Shown: one piece after another, positions 27,103-37,144 of the stretch
Position numbering within the stretch: the stretch's first letter is position 1
How the letters are laid out: each line of letters starts with the position of its first letter
The notes under the pieces: model-generated
What the model was told of the DNA's origin: nothing
The model's input: the letters and a program-made list of their open reading frames with translations, nothing else
Database searches by the model: none
Translations under genes and position numbers: made by a program
DNA from: Chitinophaga pinensis
GTDB taxonomy: Bacteria > Bacteroidota > Bacteroidia > Chitinophagales > CAIOSU01
Reading direction: 5' to 3'
DNA: 64,000 bases
NCBI GenBank assembly: GCA_945901065.1
Contig: CAMDKI010000001.1
Location: 186,001-250,000 of the forward strand

Positions 27103-28568
27103 TGAAGCTATTGAAGGACATATTGAAAGGCATAACCCTGCAGGAAACCGTGGGAGATTTAGCAGTTGCTGTACAGCAACTTAGCTTAGACTCTCGTGAG
27201 GTAGCCGCGGGCACGGCTTTCTTTGCCTTGCGTGGCACTGCAGTTGATGGTCATACCTTCATTGCTAAGGCAGTAGCGTTGGGTGCTTCGGCTATCGTTT
27301 GTGAGAAAATGCCTACTGAATTGAAAGCGGGTGTTACTTACGTTAAAGTGGCCAATAGCTCAGTATCATTGGGTTTTGCGGCTACTAACTTTTACGACAA
27401 TCCTTCTAGCAAATTAAAGCTGGTGGCGGTTACGGGCACCAATGGCAAAACCTCTACGGTTACCATGTGCTACGAGTTGTTTCGCACCTTGGGCTATAAA
27501 GTGGGCTTGCTATCTACCGTGCGCAATTTGGTAGATAATGTAGAAGTGCCAGCCACGCACACCACTCCGAACGCCATAGCATTGAACGCTTTACTGGCCG
27601 AGATGGTAGATGCTGGTTGTGAGTATGCCTTTATGGAAGCCAGCAGCCATGCCATAGTGCAGCACCGCACCAGTGGTTTGCTATTTGCTGGTGCAGCCTT
27701 TACCAACATTACCCACGACCATTTAGACTACCACGGTACGTTCGATAATTACATTGCTGCTAAAAAGCAGTTGTTCGATGAGTTGCCGAAATCGGCTTTT
27801 GCATTAACCAACATCGACGAGAAGCGCGGTCGTGTAATGGTGCAGAATACCAATGCCAGCATCAAAACCTATAGCCTTAGCCGTATTGCCGATTTCAAAG
27901 GCCGTATCGTTGAGAACTCGTTCGATGGTTTGATATTGGATGTGGATGGCGTTGAAATGCACACCCGCTTAATTGGCGAATTCAATGCCTACAACCTAAT
28001 GACCGTTTACGGCATAGCCATGCTTTTAGGCGGCGATAAACTTGAAGTACTAAGCGCCATTAGCAACCTAGCCTCTGCCGAGGGAAGATTCGATTATGTG
28101 GTGTCGCTCAAGCAAAAAATAGTGGGTATAGTGGACTATGCACACACCCCCGATGCACTTAAAAAAGTACTATCAACCATACAAGCCATTCGCACCGGCA
28201 ACGAGCAAGTAATAACCGTAGTGGGTTGTGGTGGCAACCGCGACAGAGAGAAGCGCCCAGTTATGGCCCGCATCGCTTGCGAATTGAGCAGCCGCGTAAT
28301 ACTTACCAGCGACAACCCACGAAACGAAGATCCGGCAGAGATATTAAGAGAAATGCAGGCAGGTGTAACACCTGTATTTGCTAATCGGGTGCTTACCATA
28401 CAAGACCGTAAAGAAGCCATCCGCACCGCATGTGCGTTGGCGCAACCAACCGATATAGTGCTGGTTGCTGGCAAAGGCCATGAAAAGTACCAAGACGTAG
28501 CTGGGGTAAAACACCCTTTTGATGATAAGAGGATTTTGGCTGAAACCCTTAAAGAACTAGACAAGTAA
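27102..28568 (+). CDS. murE: UDP-MurNAc-L-Ala-D-Glu:meso-diaminopimelate ligase
   Basis: This cytosolic Mur ligase adds the third stem-peptide residue with ATP. The 488-residue protein has ATP-binding [11 protein letters not shown] near 110, HDHLDYHG near 208 and the motif SDNPRNEDP near 406. DNPR is the signature of meso-diaminopimelate-specific enzymes, so the organism makes mDAP-type peptidoglycan. The start ATG shares one base with the ftsI stop (TAATG). Confidence 0.96.
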   Translation: MKLLKDILKGITLQETVGDLAVAVQQLSLDSREVAAGTAFFALRGTAVDGHTFIAKAVALGASAIVCEKMPTELKAGVTYVKVANSSVSLGFAATNFYDNPSSKLKLVAVTGTNGKTSTVTMCYELFRTLGYKVGLLSTVRNLVDNVEVPATHTTPNAIALNALLAEMVDAGCEYAFMEASSHAIVQHRTSGLLFAGAAFTNITHDHLDYHGTFDNYIAAKKQLFDELPKSAFALTNIDEKRGRVMVQNTNASIKTYSLSRIADFKGRIVENSFDGLILDVDGVEMHTRLIGEFNAYNLMTVYGIAMLLGGDKLEVLSAISNLASAEGRFDYVVSLKQKIVGIVDYAHTPDALKKVLSTIQAIRTGNEQVITVVGCGGNRDREKRPVMARIACELSSRVILTSDNPRNEDPAEILREMQAGVTPVFANRVLTIQDRKEAIRTACALAQPTDIVLVAGKGHEKYQDVAGVKHPFDDKRILAETLKELDK

Positions 28569-29815
28569 TGTTGTACTATCTGTTCACATATCTCGATAAA
28601 GTGTTCGACCTACCAGGTGCGGGGCTGTTCCAGTTCATCACCTTTAGGGCGGCTGCGGCTATTCTGGTATCGCTATTAATTTCATTAGTGTTTGGTGGTC
28701 GTTTGGTAAACTACCTACGTCGCCGCCAAGTAGGCGAAACCGTTCGCGATTTGGGCCTAGAAGGTCAATTGCAAAAGCAAGGCACTCCAACCATGGGTGG
28801 CTTAATTATTCTAGCGGCCATTTTCATCCCAACAGTGTTATTCGCCAAGTTAGAGAACATCTACATCCTATTGATGCTATTGGTAACCGTTTGGATGGGA
28901 GCTATTGGCTTTATCGATGATTACATCAAAGTGTTCAAAAAGGACAAGCGTGGCTTGGCTGGCAAATTCAAAGTGATTGGCCAAGTAAGTTTGGGTTTGA
29001 TTGTAGGTTCAGTGCTGTACTTCCACCCGAGTGTTACCGTTCGTGAGCCGGTGGCAGCGAACAACGGGCAAGTTCAAGCAGTCGTTAGTGCACAAGGTTT
29101 CCAAGCCGATACTACTACCGTTTATCACGATGTAAAGAAAATTACCACTACCATTCCTTTTGTAAAAGGCAATGAGTTTGACTACAACAGACTGATAAGC
29201 TGGATAGGCCCAGAAGCCTCTACATACGGCTGGTTGATTTTTATTCCGGTAGTTATTTTCATCATAACCGCAGTAAGCAACGGTGCCAACATTACCGATG
29301 GCATTGATGGTCTGGCTACGGGCACTTCGGCTATTGCGGCTTTTACTTTGCTGGTATTTGCCTACATATCGGGCAACATCGTATTCTCCAACTATCTAAG
29401 CATTATGTACTTGCCACAAACTGGCGAGCTAGTAATTTTCATTGCTGCCTTCATTGGTGCTTGCGTGGGTTTTCTTTGGTACAACTCATTTCCAGCCCAA
29501 GTATTTATGGGCGATACAGGTAGTTTGGCTTTGGGCGGCATCATCGCTGTGCTGGCTATCATCGTACGTAAAGAGCTGCTTATACCAATCCTGTGCGGGG
29601 TGTTTGTTGTCGAAAATTTATCGGTAATGCTACAGGTAGGCTATTTCAAATACACTAAGAACAAATACGGTGAGGGTCGTCGCATATTCAAAATGGCCCC
29701 GCTTCACCACCATTTTCAAAAATTGGGCATGCACGAGTCTAAAATCGTTACCCGCTTCTGGATAGTAGGTATCATGTTGGCTGTGCTCACCATTGTAACT
29801 TTAAAAATCCGTTAG
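28568..29815 (+). CDS. mraY: Phospho-N-acetylmuramoyl-pentapeptide transferase
   Basis: This polytopic inner membrane enzyme forms lipid I from UDP-MurNAc-pentapeptide and undecaprenyl phosphate. The 415-residue protein carries the MraY motifs [33 protein letters not shown] and [11 protein letters not shown]. An insertion of about 60 polar residues lies between helices at about 155-220, as in other Bacteroidota MraY. The ATG shares one base with the murE stop. Confidence 0.96.
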   Translation: MLYYLFTYLDKVFDLPGAGLFQFITFRAAAAILVSLLISLVFGGRLVNYLRRRQVGETVRDLGLEGQLQKQGTPTMGGLIILAAIFIPTVLFAKLENIYILLMLLVTVWMGAIGFIDDYIKVFKKDKRGLAGKFKVIGQVSLGLIVGSVLYFHPSVTVREPVAANNGQVQAVVSAQGFQADTTTVYHDVKKITTTIPFVKGNEFDYNRLISWIGPEASTYGWLIFIPVVIFIITAVSNGANITDGIDGLATGTSAIAAFTLLVFAYISGNIVFSNYLSIMYLPQTGELVIFIAAFIGACVGFLWYNSFPAQVFMGDTGSLALGGIIAVLAIIVRKELLIPILCGVFVVENLSVMLQVGYFKYTKNKYGEGRRIFKMAPLHHHFQKLGMHESKIVTRFWIVGIMLAVLTIVTLKIR

Positions 29816-29818
29816 TCC

Positions 29819-31156
29819 GTGGGTAAAAAACTAGTCATACTGGGTGGTGCGGAGAGTGGGGTAGGAGCAGCCGTGCTTGGCCTTAAGAAGGGCTATGAGG
29901 TATTTGTGTCTGATAATGGTACTATCAAAGACCGTTACAAACCACTATACCAACGCTTCAATATCGAGTTCGAAGAAGGCGGCCACACCGAGGCTAAGCT
30001 TTTCGAAGCTGATTTGATTGTGAAGAGCCCAGGCATCCCTGAGAAAGCAGGTATTATCAAAAAACTTCGCGACAAGGGTAAAACCATTATCTCTGAAATT
30101 GAATTTGCCAGCCGCTATACCAATGCCAAAATTATTGCCATAACTGGCAGCAATGGCAAATCAACTTGCACCAGCCTTACTTACCACATCCTTAAAAGGG
30201 CAGGTTTCAAAGTAGGTTTAGCGGGCAATATCGGCCAGAGCTTTGCATTGCAAGTGGCCTTAGAAAAATTTGACTATTACGTGGTGGAAGTGAGCAGCTT
30301 TCAGTTGGACGACATCGGTTCTAGCTTCAAGCCACATATCGCTATACTACTCAACATTACCCCCGATCATTTGGATAGGTACGAATACAAGTTTGAAAAC
30401 TATGTAGCCAGCAAATTCAAGATTATCCAAAATCAAGACAAGAACGATCACTTCATCTATTGCGCCGATGACCACGTGGTATCTGAAGTATTGCGCACCA
30501 ATGAAATAGCGGCCCAGACTTACGCCTTTGGCCTGGAACACCAACCAGAGTATGTGGCCTATACCGAAGAAGACCAACTCATCATTCACCATAAAACCGA
30601 ATTTAAGATGTCAATTAACGAACTAGCCCTAGTAGGAAAGCACAACGTTTACAATTCAATGGCCGCAGGGATTGCAGCTCGTATCTACGACATCCGTAAA
30701 GAGGTTATCCGCGAGAGTTTGTCTGATTTTCAGAGCCTTGACCACCGTTTGGAGTTTGTAGCCAAAGTAGGTGGCGTAGAGTATATCAACGACTCAAAAG
30801 CAACTAATGTGAACAGCACTTGGTATGCCTTGGAAAGCATGACCAAACCAGTTATCTGGATAGTGGGTGGTGTTGACAAAGGCAACGACTACGAGATTTT
30901 GAAAGCCATTGTGCAGAAGAAAGTAAAAGCGATTGTTTGCCTAGGCGAAAATAACCTGCGCATACACGAAGCTTTTTCTCGCTACGTAGATATTTTGGTG
31001 AACACCATGAGTGCCGAAGATGCCGTACAAGCAGCGCACAACCTAGCTGACAAAGGCGATGTGGTATTGTTATCGCCAGCCTGCGCCAGTTTCGATTTGT
31101 TCGAAAACTACGAAGACCGTGGTAACCAGTTTAAAGCAAGCGTGCGAGCACTTTAA
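29819..31156 (+). CDS. murD: UDP-N-acetylmuramoylalanine-D-glutamate ligase
   Basis: This cytosolic Mur ligase adds D-Glu to UDP-MurNAc-L-Ala. The 445-residue protein has an N-terminal Rossmann-like domain (VILGGAESGVGAA), the ATP loop ITGSNGKSTCTSL near 109, NITPDHLDRY near 178 and NDSKATN near 325. The start is GTG at 29819, three bases after the mraY stop; it immediately precedes the nucleotide-binding strand, so no later start is possible. Confidence 0.96.
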   Translation: MGKKLVILGGAESGVGAAVLGLKKGYEVFVSDNGTIKDRYKPLYQRFNIEFEEGGHTEAKLFEADLIVKSPGIPEKAGIIKKLRDKGKTIISEIEFASRYTNAKIIAITGSNGKSTCTSLTYHILKRAGFKVGLAGNIGQSFALQVALEKFDYYVVEVSSFQLDDIGSSFKPHIAILLNITPDHLDRYEYKFENYVASKFKIIQNQDKNDHFIYCADDHVVSEVLRTNEIAAQTYAFGLEHQPEYVAYTEEDQLIIHHKTEFKMSINELALVGKHNVYNSMAAGIAARIYDIRKEVIRESLSDFQSLDHRLEFVAKVGGVEYINDSKATNVNSTWYALESMTKPVIWIVGGVDKGNDYEILKAIVQKKVKAIVCLGENNLRIHEAFSRYVDILVNTMSAEDAVQAAHNLADKGDVVLLSPACASFDLFENYEDRGNQFKASVRAL

Positions 31157-31188
31157 GTTGCGAGTTACGAGTTGCGAGTTATGAGTTG
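31157..31188 (+). repeat. GAGTTRCGAGTT short-word repeat, intergenic copy
   Basis: Between murD and ftsW, words GTTGCGA, GTTACGA, GTTGCGA and GTTATGA follow each other. Over 32 bp this matches the reverse complement of 34381-34412 inside murC at 28 positions by my count, and the inverse form occurs at 42607-42635. A second word repeat (CTTGATACTTGATACTCACT and on) follows at 31231-31267. This 113-bp gap is the largest within the dcw cluster. Confidence 0.6.
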
Positions 31189-31269
31189 AAAAATGAATGA
31201 TAAGTTGGAATTGAATTATTGAAATAAGGTGAGTCTTGATACTTGATACTCACTACTTGATACTGATAG

Positions 31270-32481
31270 ATGGAAGCATTGCTTAAAAGACTGGAAGGGG
31301 ATAAATGGATTTGGGCCATAGTGGCTGCCCTATCCCTTTTGAGTTTGTTGGCAGTATATAGCAGCACTGGCACATTGGCTTATAAGTACCAAAGCGGCAA
31401 CGCCGAGTATTATCTGCTTAAGCACACCATGTTGTTAATGTTTGGTTTGTTTTTGATGTACGTGGCACACCTTATGCCTTATCGCTGGTATGCCCGTATT
31501 GCGCAAATAGCGTTGTATGCATCTATTCCGTTGTTGGCGTATACGCTCATTTTCGGTTCAGATATAAACGATGCAAAGCGTTGGATTACCTTGCCGCTTA
31601 TCAATCTTAGCTTCCAAACCAGCGATTTGGCTAAGCTGGCGTTGTTGATGTTTTTAGCACGCACGCTTACCGTTAAGCAGCAAAACATAAAAGACTTTGG
31701 TTCAGCATTTGTGCCGGTTATATTGCCAGTGTTTGTGGTGTGTGCGCTAATTATGCCTGCCAACCTATCTACTGCAGCGGTGCTATTTACCACCTGCATT
31801 ATTGTGATGTTCATTGGTAGGGTTAGCTGGAAACATATCATGGGGCTGATTGTATTGAGCGTAGTTTCGGGTGCATTGTTTGTGGCGTTATTGTTTGCAT
31901 TGCCAAAAGAGATGCTAAATGAAACGGGTCGCATGGGTACTTGGCGAACTAGGATTGAATCGTTTACCGATAGTAGTCAAGAACTATCGTACCAAGCCCA
32001 GCAATCTAAAATCGCGATTTCAAAAGGTGGATTTATCGGTCAAGGGCCAGGCAAGAGTATGCAACGCAACTTTTTGCCACACCCGTATTCCGATTTTATT
32101 TACGCCATTGTTATAGAAGAGTATGGCCTTATAGGCGGTGCATTTGTGCTGTTCCTGTATTTGGCTTTTTTGTATCGTTGTATCAAAATAGTAGCCAAGA
32201 GCCCGAAAGCTTTTGGTGCATTTTTAGCCGTGGGTTTGGGGTTGAGCTTGGTGTTCCAGGCCATCATCCACATGGCCGTATCGGTAAACCTGCTGCCCGT
32301 AACTGGATTGACCCTCCCCTTTGTGAGTATGGGCGGCACAAGCATGTTTTTTACCAGCATTGCCGTGGGCATTATTTTGAGTGTAAGCCGCAGTGTTGAT
32401 CAGGAAACCGCAGCAGATATTAACCCTGAAGAAGCAGAAGACAAACCAACCAAAACTGTAAGTAAACTTGCAACAGCATAA
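31270..32481 (+). CDS. ftsW: Lipid II polymerase / division SEDS protein FtsW
   Basis: This 403-residue polytopic inner membrane protein of the SEDS family has about ten helices. FtsW polymerises septal glycan strands together with FtsI. Motifs include KRWITLPLINLSFQTSDLAKLALLMF, GFIGQGPGKSMQRNFLPHPYSDFIYAI and LPVTGLTLPFVSMGGTSM. Position between murD and murG in the dcw cluster favours FtsW over RodA. The last 14 bases overlap murG. Confidence 0.95.
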   Translation: MEALLKRLEGDKWIWAIVAALSLLSLLAVYSSTGTLAYKYQSGNAEYYLLKHTMLLMFGLFLMYVAHLMPYRWYARIAQIALYASIPLLAYTLIFGSDINDAKRWITLPLINLSFQTSDLAKLALLMFLARTLTVKQQNIKDFGSAFVPVILPVFVVCALIMPANLSTAAVLFTTCIIVMFIGRVSWKHIMGLIVLSVVSGALFVALLFALPKEMLNETGRMGTWRTRIESFTDSSQELSYQAQQSKIAISKGGFIGQGPGKSMQRNFLPHPYSDFIYAIVIEEYGLIGGAFVLFLYLAFLYRCIKIVAKSPKAFGAFLAVGLGLSLVFQAIIHMAVSVNLLPVTGLTLPFVSMGGTSMFFTSIAVGIILSVSRSVDQETAADINPEEAEDKPTKTVSKLATA

Positions 32482-33574
32482 CCCATATCGCATACTTATA
32501 AGCGGCGGCGGCACTGGCGGGCACATTTTCCCGGCCATAGCCATAGCCAATGCTTTGAAAGCCCGCGACCCTCGAACAGAATTGCTGTTTGTTGGTGCCG
32601 AGGGCCGTATGGAAATGCAGAAGGTACCTGAGGCTGGTTACAATATAGAAGGTTTGAACATCACCGGTTTTCAGCGTGGCAATTTGTTGAAGAACTTCGC
32701 TTTGCCTTTTAAAATAGCTAGTAGTTTAATGAGGGCCTATAGTATCATCAGCAATTTTAAGCCCGATGTGGTAGTAGGTGTGGGTGGTTTTGCAAGTGGT
32801 CCGGTTATGTGGGTGGGTGCTAAAAAGGGTGTACCGGTTTTGGTACAAGAGCAAAACCAATTTGCGGGCATGACCAATAAACTGGTAGCCAACAAAGCCA
32901 ATAAGTTTTGTGTAGCCTACGAGGGCATGGATCGCTTCTTCCCGAAGGATAAAATTGTGATAACCGGCAACCCAGTGCGTGCCGAGATATTGAACCGCAA
33001 CGTTACCCGCCAAGATGCTATAAGCCACTTTAAACTGGATGTAAACAAAAAAACCATCCTGATTATTGGTGGTAGTTTGGGTGCAAGGGCTGTTAACAAT
33101 GCCATCAAAAAGGATATTGCACTGTTGCAAAATAGCGGCCATCAAGTACTTTGGCAAACGGGCAAAATATACTTCGAGGAAATGAAAGCCGCTACACAAG
33201 ACTATGCCGATGTGCATGCCATGGAGTTTATAAAGCGCATGGATTTAGCCTATGAAGTAGCCGATGTAATTATCTCTCGTGCTGGTGCTATTTCTATTTC
33301 GGAGTTGTGCTTAGTGGGTAAGCCAGTTATTTTGCTGCCTAGCCCCAACGTAACCGAAGACCACCAAACATACAACGCGCAAGCATTAGTGGATAAGAGT
33401 GCGGCGATTATGATAAAAGATGCGGTTGCTAACCAAGAGCTAGTGCCTGCAGTATTGGCATTGCTTAGCGATAACCAACAGCAACAACTCCTGGCAGAAA
33501 ATATTAAAAAACTAGGTATAGCTAATGCAACTGAGCGTATTGCTGACGAAGTAATAAAATTGATTAAGAAATGA
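32468..33574 (+). CDS. murG: UDP-GlcNAc:lipid I GlcNAc-transferase
   Basis: This membrane-associated GT28 glycosyltransferase makes lipid II. The 368-residue protein has SGGGTGGHIFPAIAIANAL at its N-terminus, GVGGFASGP, VQEQNQFAGMTNK and the C-terminal donor-binding ISRAGAISISEL. The start must be TTG at 32468, overlapping ftsW by 14 bp, because no ATG or GTG lies in frame before the essential GGGTGGH motif. Translational coupling to ftsW is likely. Confidence 0.95.
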   Translation: MQQHNPYRILISGGGTGGHIFPAIAIANALKARDPRTELLFVGAEGRMEMQKVPEAGYNIEGLNITGFQRGNLLKNFALPFKIASSLMRAYSIISNFKPDVVVGVGGFASGPVMWVGAKKGVPVLVQEQNQFAGMTNKLVANKANKFCVAYEGMDRFFPKDKIVITGNPVRAEILNRNVTRQDAISHFKLDVNKKTILIIGGSLGARAVNNAIKKDIALLQNSGHQVLWQTGKIYFEEMKAATQDYADVHAMEFIKRMDLAYEVADVIISRAGAISISELCLVGKPVILLPSPNVTEDHQTYNAQALVDKSAAIMIKDAVANQELVPAVLALLSDNQQQQLLAENIKKLGIANATERIADEVIKLIKK

Positions 33575-34977
33575 ACCTAGGAACGGTACATAGCGTATTT
33601 TTCATCGGCATTGGCGGCATTGGTATGAGCGCCTTGGCACGGTACTTTCGCCACATTGGCGCGAAGGTGGCTGGCTATGACCGCACGGAAACCGCCCTTA
33701 CCAAGCAATTGGTTGCCGAAGGAATGGCCGTTCATTATGAAGATAACATTGCTTTGATTCCTGCCGATGCGGAGTTGGTTATTTATACCCCTGCTATCCC
33801 AAAAGACCATAAGCAATTCAATTACCTAAAAAACGAAGGTAAACTGTTGGTATTGAAACGCTCTGAAGTGTTGGAGATACTCACCAAGGATAAGTTTACC
33901 ATTGCTATTGGTGGCAGCCACGGCAAAACCACCGTAACCAGCATGACAGCTCATGTGCTTACGCACAGCGGCTATGGTTGCACCGCATTTTTGGGTGGTA
34001 TAGCAACCAACTATCACAGCAACTTTATAGCTGGCAACCCTGATGTAATAGTGGTTGAAGCCGATGAGTTTGACCGCTCTTTCTTGCGTTTGCACCCAAA
34101 TATTACCGTTATTACTGCCGTTGATACCGACCACTTGGACATATACGGTAGCCGCGAAGCTATTGAAGATACTTTTGTAGAGTTTGTAGGCAAACTGCAA
34201 CCCAACGGTAAAGTGATTGCCCAGCAAGACGTTACCATTCTGCCAAGGATAGGGGATAAAGAAATATTGACGTATGGCATAAGTGATGGAGCAGATTATC
34301 AAGCAACGAATATTGAAGTAGCTGGCGGTAAGTTTCAGTTTGAAGTAGAGAGTGAGTTAGAGAGCGAGCGCGAACTAGTTCAACTCGTAACCCGTAACTC
34401 GCAACTCGCAACCCTAGCTATGGGCGGCCGCCACAACGTGCTCAATGCCACTGCTGCCATGGCAGTAGGTTTGCAGTTAGGCATAAGTATGGATAAAATA
34501 GCTGCCGCCATCAGCAGTTTCAAAGGCATTCAAAGGCGTTTTGAGTATGTAATTAACACTCCTGATTTGGTGTATATTGACGACTACGCCCACCACCCCG
34601 AGGAAATACGTGCTTGCATTAGTGGCGTTAGAGAGTTGTTTCCGGGCAAGCGCATTACAGCTGTTTTCCAGCCACACTTGTTTAGCCGTACCAACGACCT
34701 ATATCCTGGTTTTGCCGAAAGCTTGCAACTGGCCGATGAAGTAATATTGTTGAACATATACCCAGCCCGCGAATTGCCGATGTTGGGCGTAACTAGCGAA
34801 TTGATATTGAATGCCATTGAAGGCACTACCAAAGAACTAGTAGCCGATGCCGATTTGGTAAAAGTTTTAGCCAGCCGCCCATTGGAGGTTTTGTTGACCA
34901 TAGGCGCAGGCGATATTGATAAGCAAGTAGCAAAAATCAAAGATTATTTTACACCTGAAAACCAAGCGAAAGCATGA
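33571..34977 (+). CDS. murC: UDP-N-acetylmuramate-L-alanine ligase with internal repeat-derived segment
   Basis: This cytosolic Mur ligase adds L-Ala, the first stem-peptide residue. The 468-residue protein has FIGIGGIGMSALAR, the ATP loop IGGSHGKTTVTSM near 111, VEADEFDRSF, DTDHLDIYGS and DYAHHPEEI. Residues about 256-281 (starting ESELESERELVQL) are unlike other MurC sequences: they are encoded partly by a 32-bp element at 34381-34412 that matches the short-word repeat at 31157. The frame is kept and all catalytic motifs remain, so the enzyme should be active. It overlaps murG by 4 bp. Confidence 0.95.
   Translation: MNLGTVHSVFFIGIGGIGMSALARYFRHIGAKVAGYDRTETALTKQLVAEGMAVHYEDNIALIPADAELVIYTPAIPKDHKQFNYLKNEGKLLVLKRSEVLEILTKDKFTIAIGGSHGKTTVTSMTAHVLTHSGYGCTAFLGGIATNYHSNFIAGNPDVIVVEADEFDRSFLRLHPNITVITAVDTDHLDIYGSREAIEDTFVEFVGKLQPNGKVIAQQDVTILPRIGDKEILTYGISDGADYQATNIEVAGGKFQFEVESELESERELVQLVTRNSQLATLAMGGRHNVLNATAAMAVGLQLGISMDKIAAAISSFKGIQRRFEYVINTPDLVYIDDYAHHPEEIRACISGVRELFPGKRITAVFQPHLFSRTNDLYPGFAESLQLADEVILLNIYPARELPMLGVTSELILNAIEGTTKELVADADLVKVLASRPLEVLLTIGAGDIDKQVAKIKDYFTPENQAKA
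34381..34412 (-). repeat. GAGTTRCGAGTT short-word repeat inside murC
   Basis: On the minus strand this reads as four 7-8 nt words of GTTGCGA/GTTACGA type, 28 of 32 positions the same as the intergenic copy at 31157-31188 by my count. It lies within the murC coding frame, in a loop just ahead of the conserved GGRHNVLNA motif, and is translated as part of LVQLVTRNSQLATL. Confidence 0.65.
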
Positions 34978-35759
34978 AAAGGTTACTAAGGATAGCGAAG
35001 AAAATCTTGATTCTGCTACTATGGGTAGGGGGCACAGTGGGTTTTGTGGCTATAACCAGCGCGGCCATTACTAAACAGCGTTCAATAGCTTGTAAAAAAC
35101 TGCACATTCAATTAGACAATGGCCAAGGCATCTTGTTTGTGGATGAGGAAGATGTACGTAAGGTTTTTACTAAATTAAATGGCCAACAACCAGAGGGTAA
35201 ACCCATCAAAACCCTTGACCTAGCTATACTTGAGGCTGAATTGGAGCACAATCCTTATATAGCCGAGGCAAACCTTTATGCAGACATACGAGGAGACCTC
35301 CACGTGAAGGTTTCGCAAAGGGAACCGCTACTGCGTATTATTAACAACAACGGTGTTAGCTTCTATATAGATAAAAAGGGGTATAAAATGCCAGTGTCTA
35401 GTAAATTTACTTCGCGAATCCCTGTGGCGACTGGTTTTATCGACCCCACCCAGGTAAGTAAAGGCAAAGTTGCCGATAGCACGGTGCTGAACGATCTATA
35501 TCAACTTGGCTTGTTTATTAAAAATGACCCTTTTCGCGGCGCATTGGTGGAGCAGATTTATGTAGATGAGCGCGGCGAGTTTGAAATCATCCCCATGATA
35601 GGAAACCACAGCGTTCTTATTGGTAGGGCCGATGATTTGGAAGGGAAGTTTAAACGATTAATGATTTTCTACAAAGAAGTGTTGACCAATGTAGATGAAT
35701 CAATTTATAAAACGGTCAACGTTAAGTATAAAGATCAGATCATCTGCACAAAATTCTGA
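34974..35759 (+). CDS. ftsQ: Cell division protein FtsQ
   Basis: The 261-residue bitopic membrane protein has a basic cytoplasmic tip, one transmembrane helix (about 10-32, ILILLLWVGGTVGFVAITS), and a periplasmic POTRA-like domain followed by a beta domain. It contains the pattern LEHNPYIAEANLYADIRGDLHVKVSQREPL typical of Bacteroidota FtsQ. It links FtsL/FtsB to the early divisome. It overlaps murC by 4 bp and precedes ftsA by 2 bp. Confidence 0.92.
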   Translation: MKRLLRIAKKILILLLWVGGTVGFVAITSAAITKQRSIACKKLHIQLDNGQGILFVDEEDVRKVFTKLNGQQPEGKPIKTLDLAILEAELEHNPYIAEANLYADIRGDLHVKVSQREPLLRIINNNGVSFYIDKKGYKMPVSSKFTSRIPVATGFIDPTQVSKGKVADSTVLNDLYQLGLFIKNDPFRGALVEQIYVDERGEFEIIPMIGNHSVLIGRADDLEGKFKRLMIFYKEVLTNVDESIYKTVNVKYKDQIICTKF

Positions 35760-35761
35760 CC

Positions 35762-37075
35762 ATGGATAACCACGCCGACATTGTAGTTGGACTAGACATT
35801 GGAACCACCAAAATATGCGCCATAGTTGGTCGCATAACCGAGCACGGCAAAGTAGAAGTACTAGGCATGGGCAAGGCCGACTCGTTGGGCGTTATGCGCG
35901 GCGTGGTTGCTAATATTGACAAAACCGTTGAGGCCATTGAACAAGCAGTAGCGCAAGCCGAAGCTCAATCGGGTCACAAAATAACCAAGGTATATGTAGG
36001 TATAGCGGGGCAGCACATTAAGAGTTTGCAGCACCGGGGTATATACATGCGCGAGGATAGCACCGAGGAAATTAGCCGTAAGGATATTGATAAGCTAATA
36101 ACCGATATGCAGAAGCTGGCAGTTAGCCCTGGCGACCGCATTATAGACATATTGCCGCAAGAGTTTATTGTTGACAACGAGCAGGGAATCAAAGACCCTA
36201 TAGGTATGTCGGGTATCCGCTTAGAAGCCAACTTTCACATCATTACAGGCCAAATAACCGCTGCGCGAAACATTGAACGCTGTGTGGACAAAGCAGGTAT
36301 TAAAGTGGCCGACTTAGTGCTTGAGCCTTTAGCTTCTTCAGCATCGGTATTGAGCGACGAAGAGAAAGAGGCTGGTGTAGCTTTGGTTGATATTGGTGGT
36401 GGTACTACCGATTTGGCTATTTTCCAGGATGGAATCATCCGCCACACGGCGGTTATTCCTTTGGGAGGTAACATAATAACTGAGGACATTAAGGAAGGTT
36501 GCTTGATAATGAAAAATCAAGCCGAGGCCCTAAAAGTACGCTTTGGTTCTGCCTTTGCTACTGAAACACAAGAAAACGAAATTGTTTCCATCCCTGGTTT
36601 GCGTGGTCGCGACCCTAAGGAGATTTCTATCCGCAATTTAGCCAGTATTATTCAGGCCCGCATGGAGGAAATCATGGAGCAGGTATATTTCGAGATTCGC
36701 AGCAGTGGCTACGAGAAACGCTTAATTGGCGGTATCGTTATCACTGGTGGTGGCTCGCAGTTGAAAAACATTAAGCAACTAGCTGAGTACATTACTGGTA
36801 TGGATACCCGTATTGGATTGCCTACCGAGCATTTAACCAAGAGCCCAGTGGCCGATATGAAAAACCCGATGTATGCAACCTCAATTGGTTTGGTACTGAA
36901 AGGTTGGGAAGACCAATTGCGCTATATGCCTGTTAAAAAGAAAAAAAGTAAGCCTCAACGCGAACCAGAAATGGCTGCCGAGGAAGAGTCAGGAGAGCAG
37001 CACCCGCGTTGGTGGGAAAAGATGTTCCAGAAAGGCCGCGAATGGATGGATCAAGGAGACGTGAAAGACTTCTGA
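35762..37075 (+). CDS. ftsA: Cell division protein FtsA
   Basis: This actin-like ATPase tethers FtsZ to the membrane. The 437-residue protein has VVGLDIGTTKICAIVG as phosphate 1, VALVDIGGGTTDLAIF as phosphate 2, and GGIVITGGGSQLKNI near the adenosine pocket. Its C-terminal end (KMFQKGREWMDQGDVKDF) can form the amphipathic membrane-targeting helix. 69 bp separate it from ftsZ. Confidence 0.96.
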   Translation: MDNHADIVVGLDIGTTKICAIVGRITEHGKVEVLGMGKADSLGVMRGVVANIDKTVEAIEQAVAQAEAQSGHKITKVYVGIAGQHIKSLQHRGIYMREDSTEEISRKDIDKLITDMQKLAVSPGDRIIDILPQEFIVDNEQGIKDPIGMSGIRLEANFHIITGQITAARNIERCVDKAGIKVADLVLEPLASSASVLSDEEKEAGVALVDIGGGTTDLAIFQDGIIRHTAVIPLGGNIITEDIKEGCLIMKNQAEALKVRFGSAFATETQENEIVSIPGLRGRDPKEISIRNLASIIQARMEEIMEQVYFEIRSSGYEKRLIGGIVITGGGSQLKNIKQLAEYITGMDTRIGLPTEHLTKSPVADMKNPMYATSIGLVLKGWEDQLRYMPVKKKKSKPQREPEMAAEEESGEQHPRWWEKMFQKGREWMDQGDVKDF

Positions 37076-37144
37076 TAATAAAGCAAACAAAAAAGACCCC
37101 CGTTTTTAAAATACAATTGACAAGAACCCTCAAAACTCAAAGAT

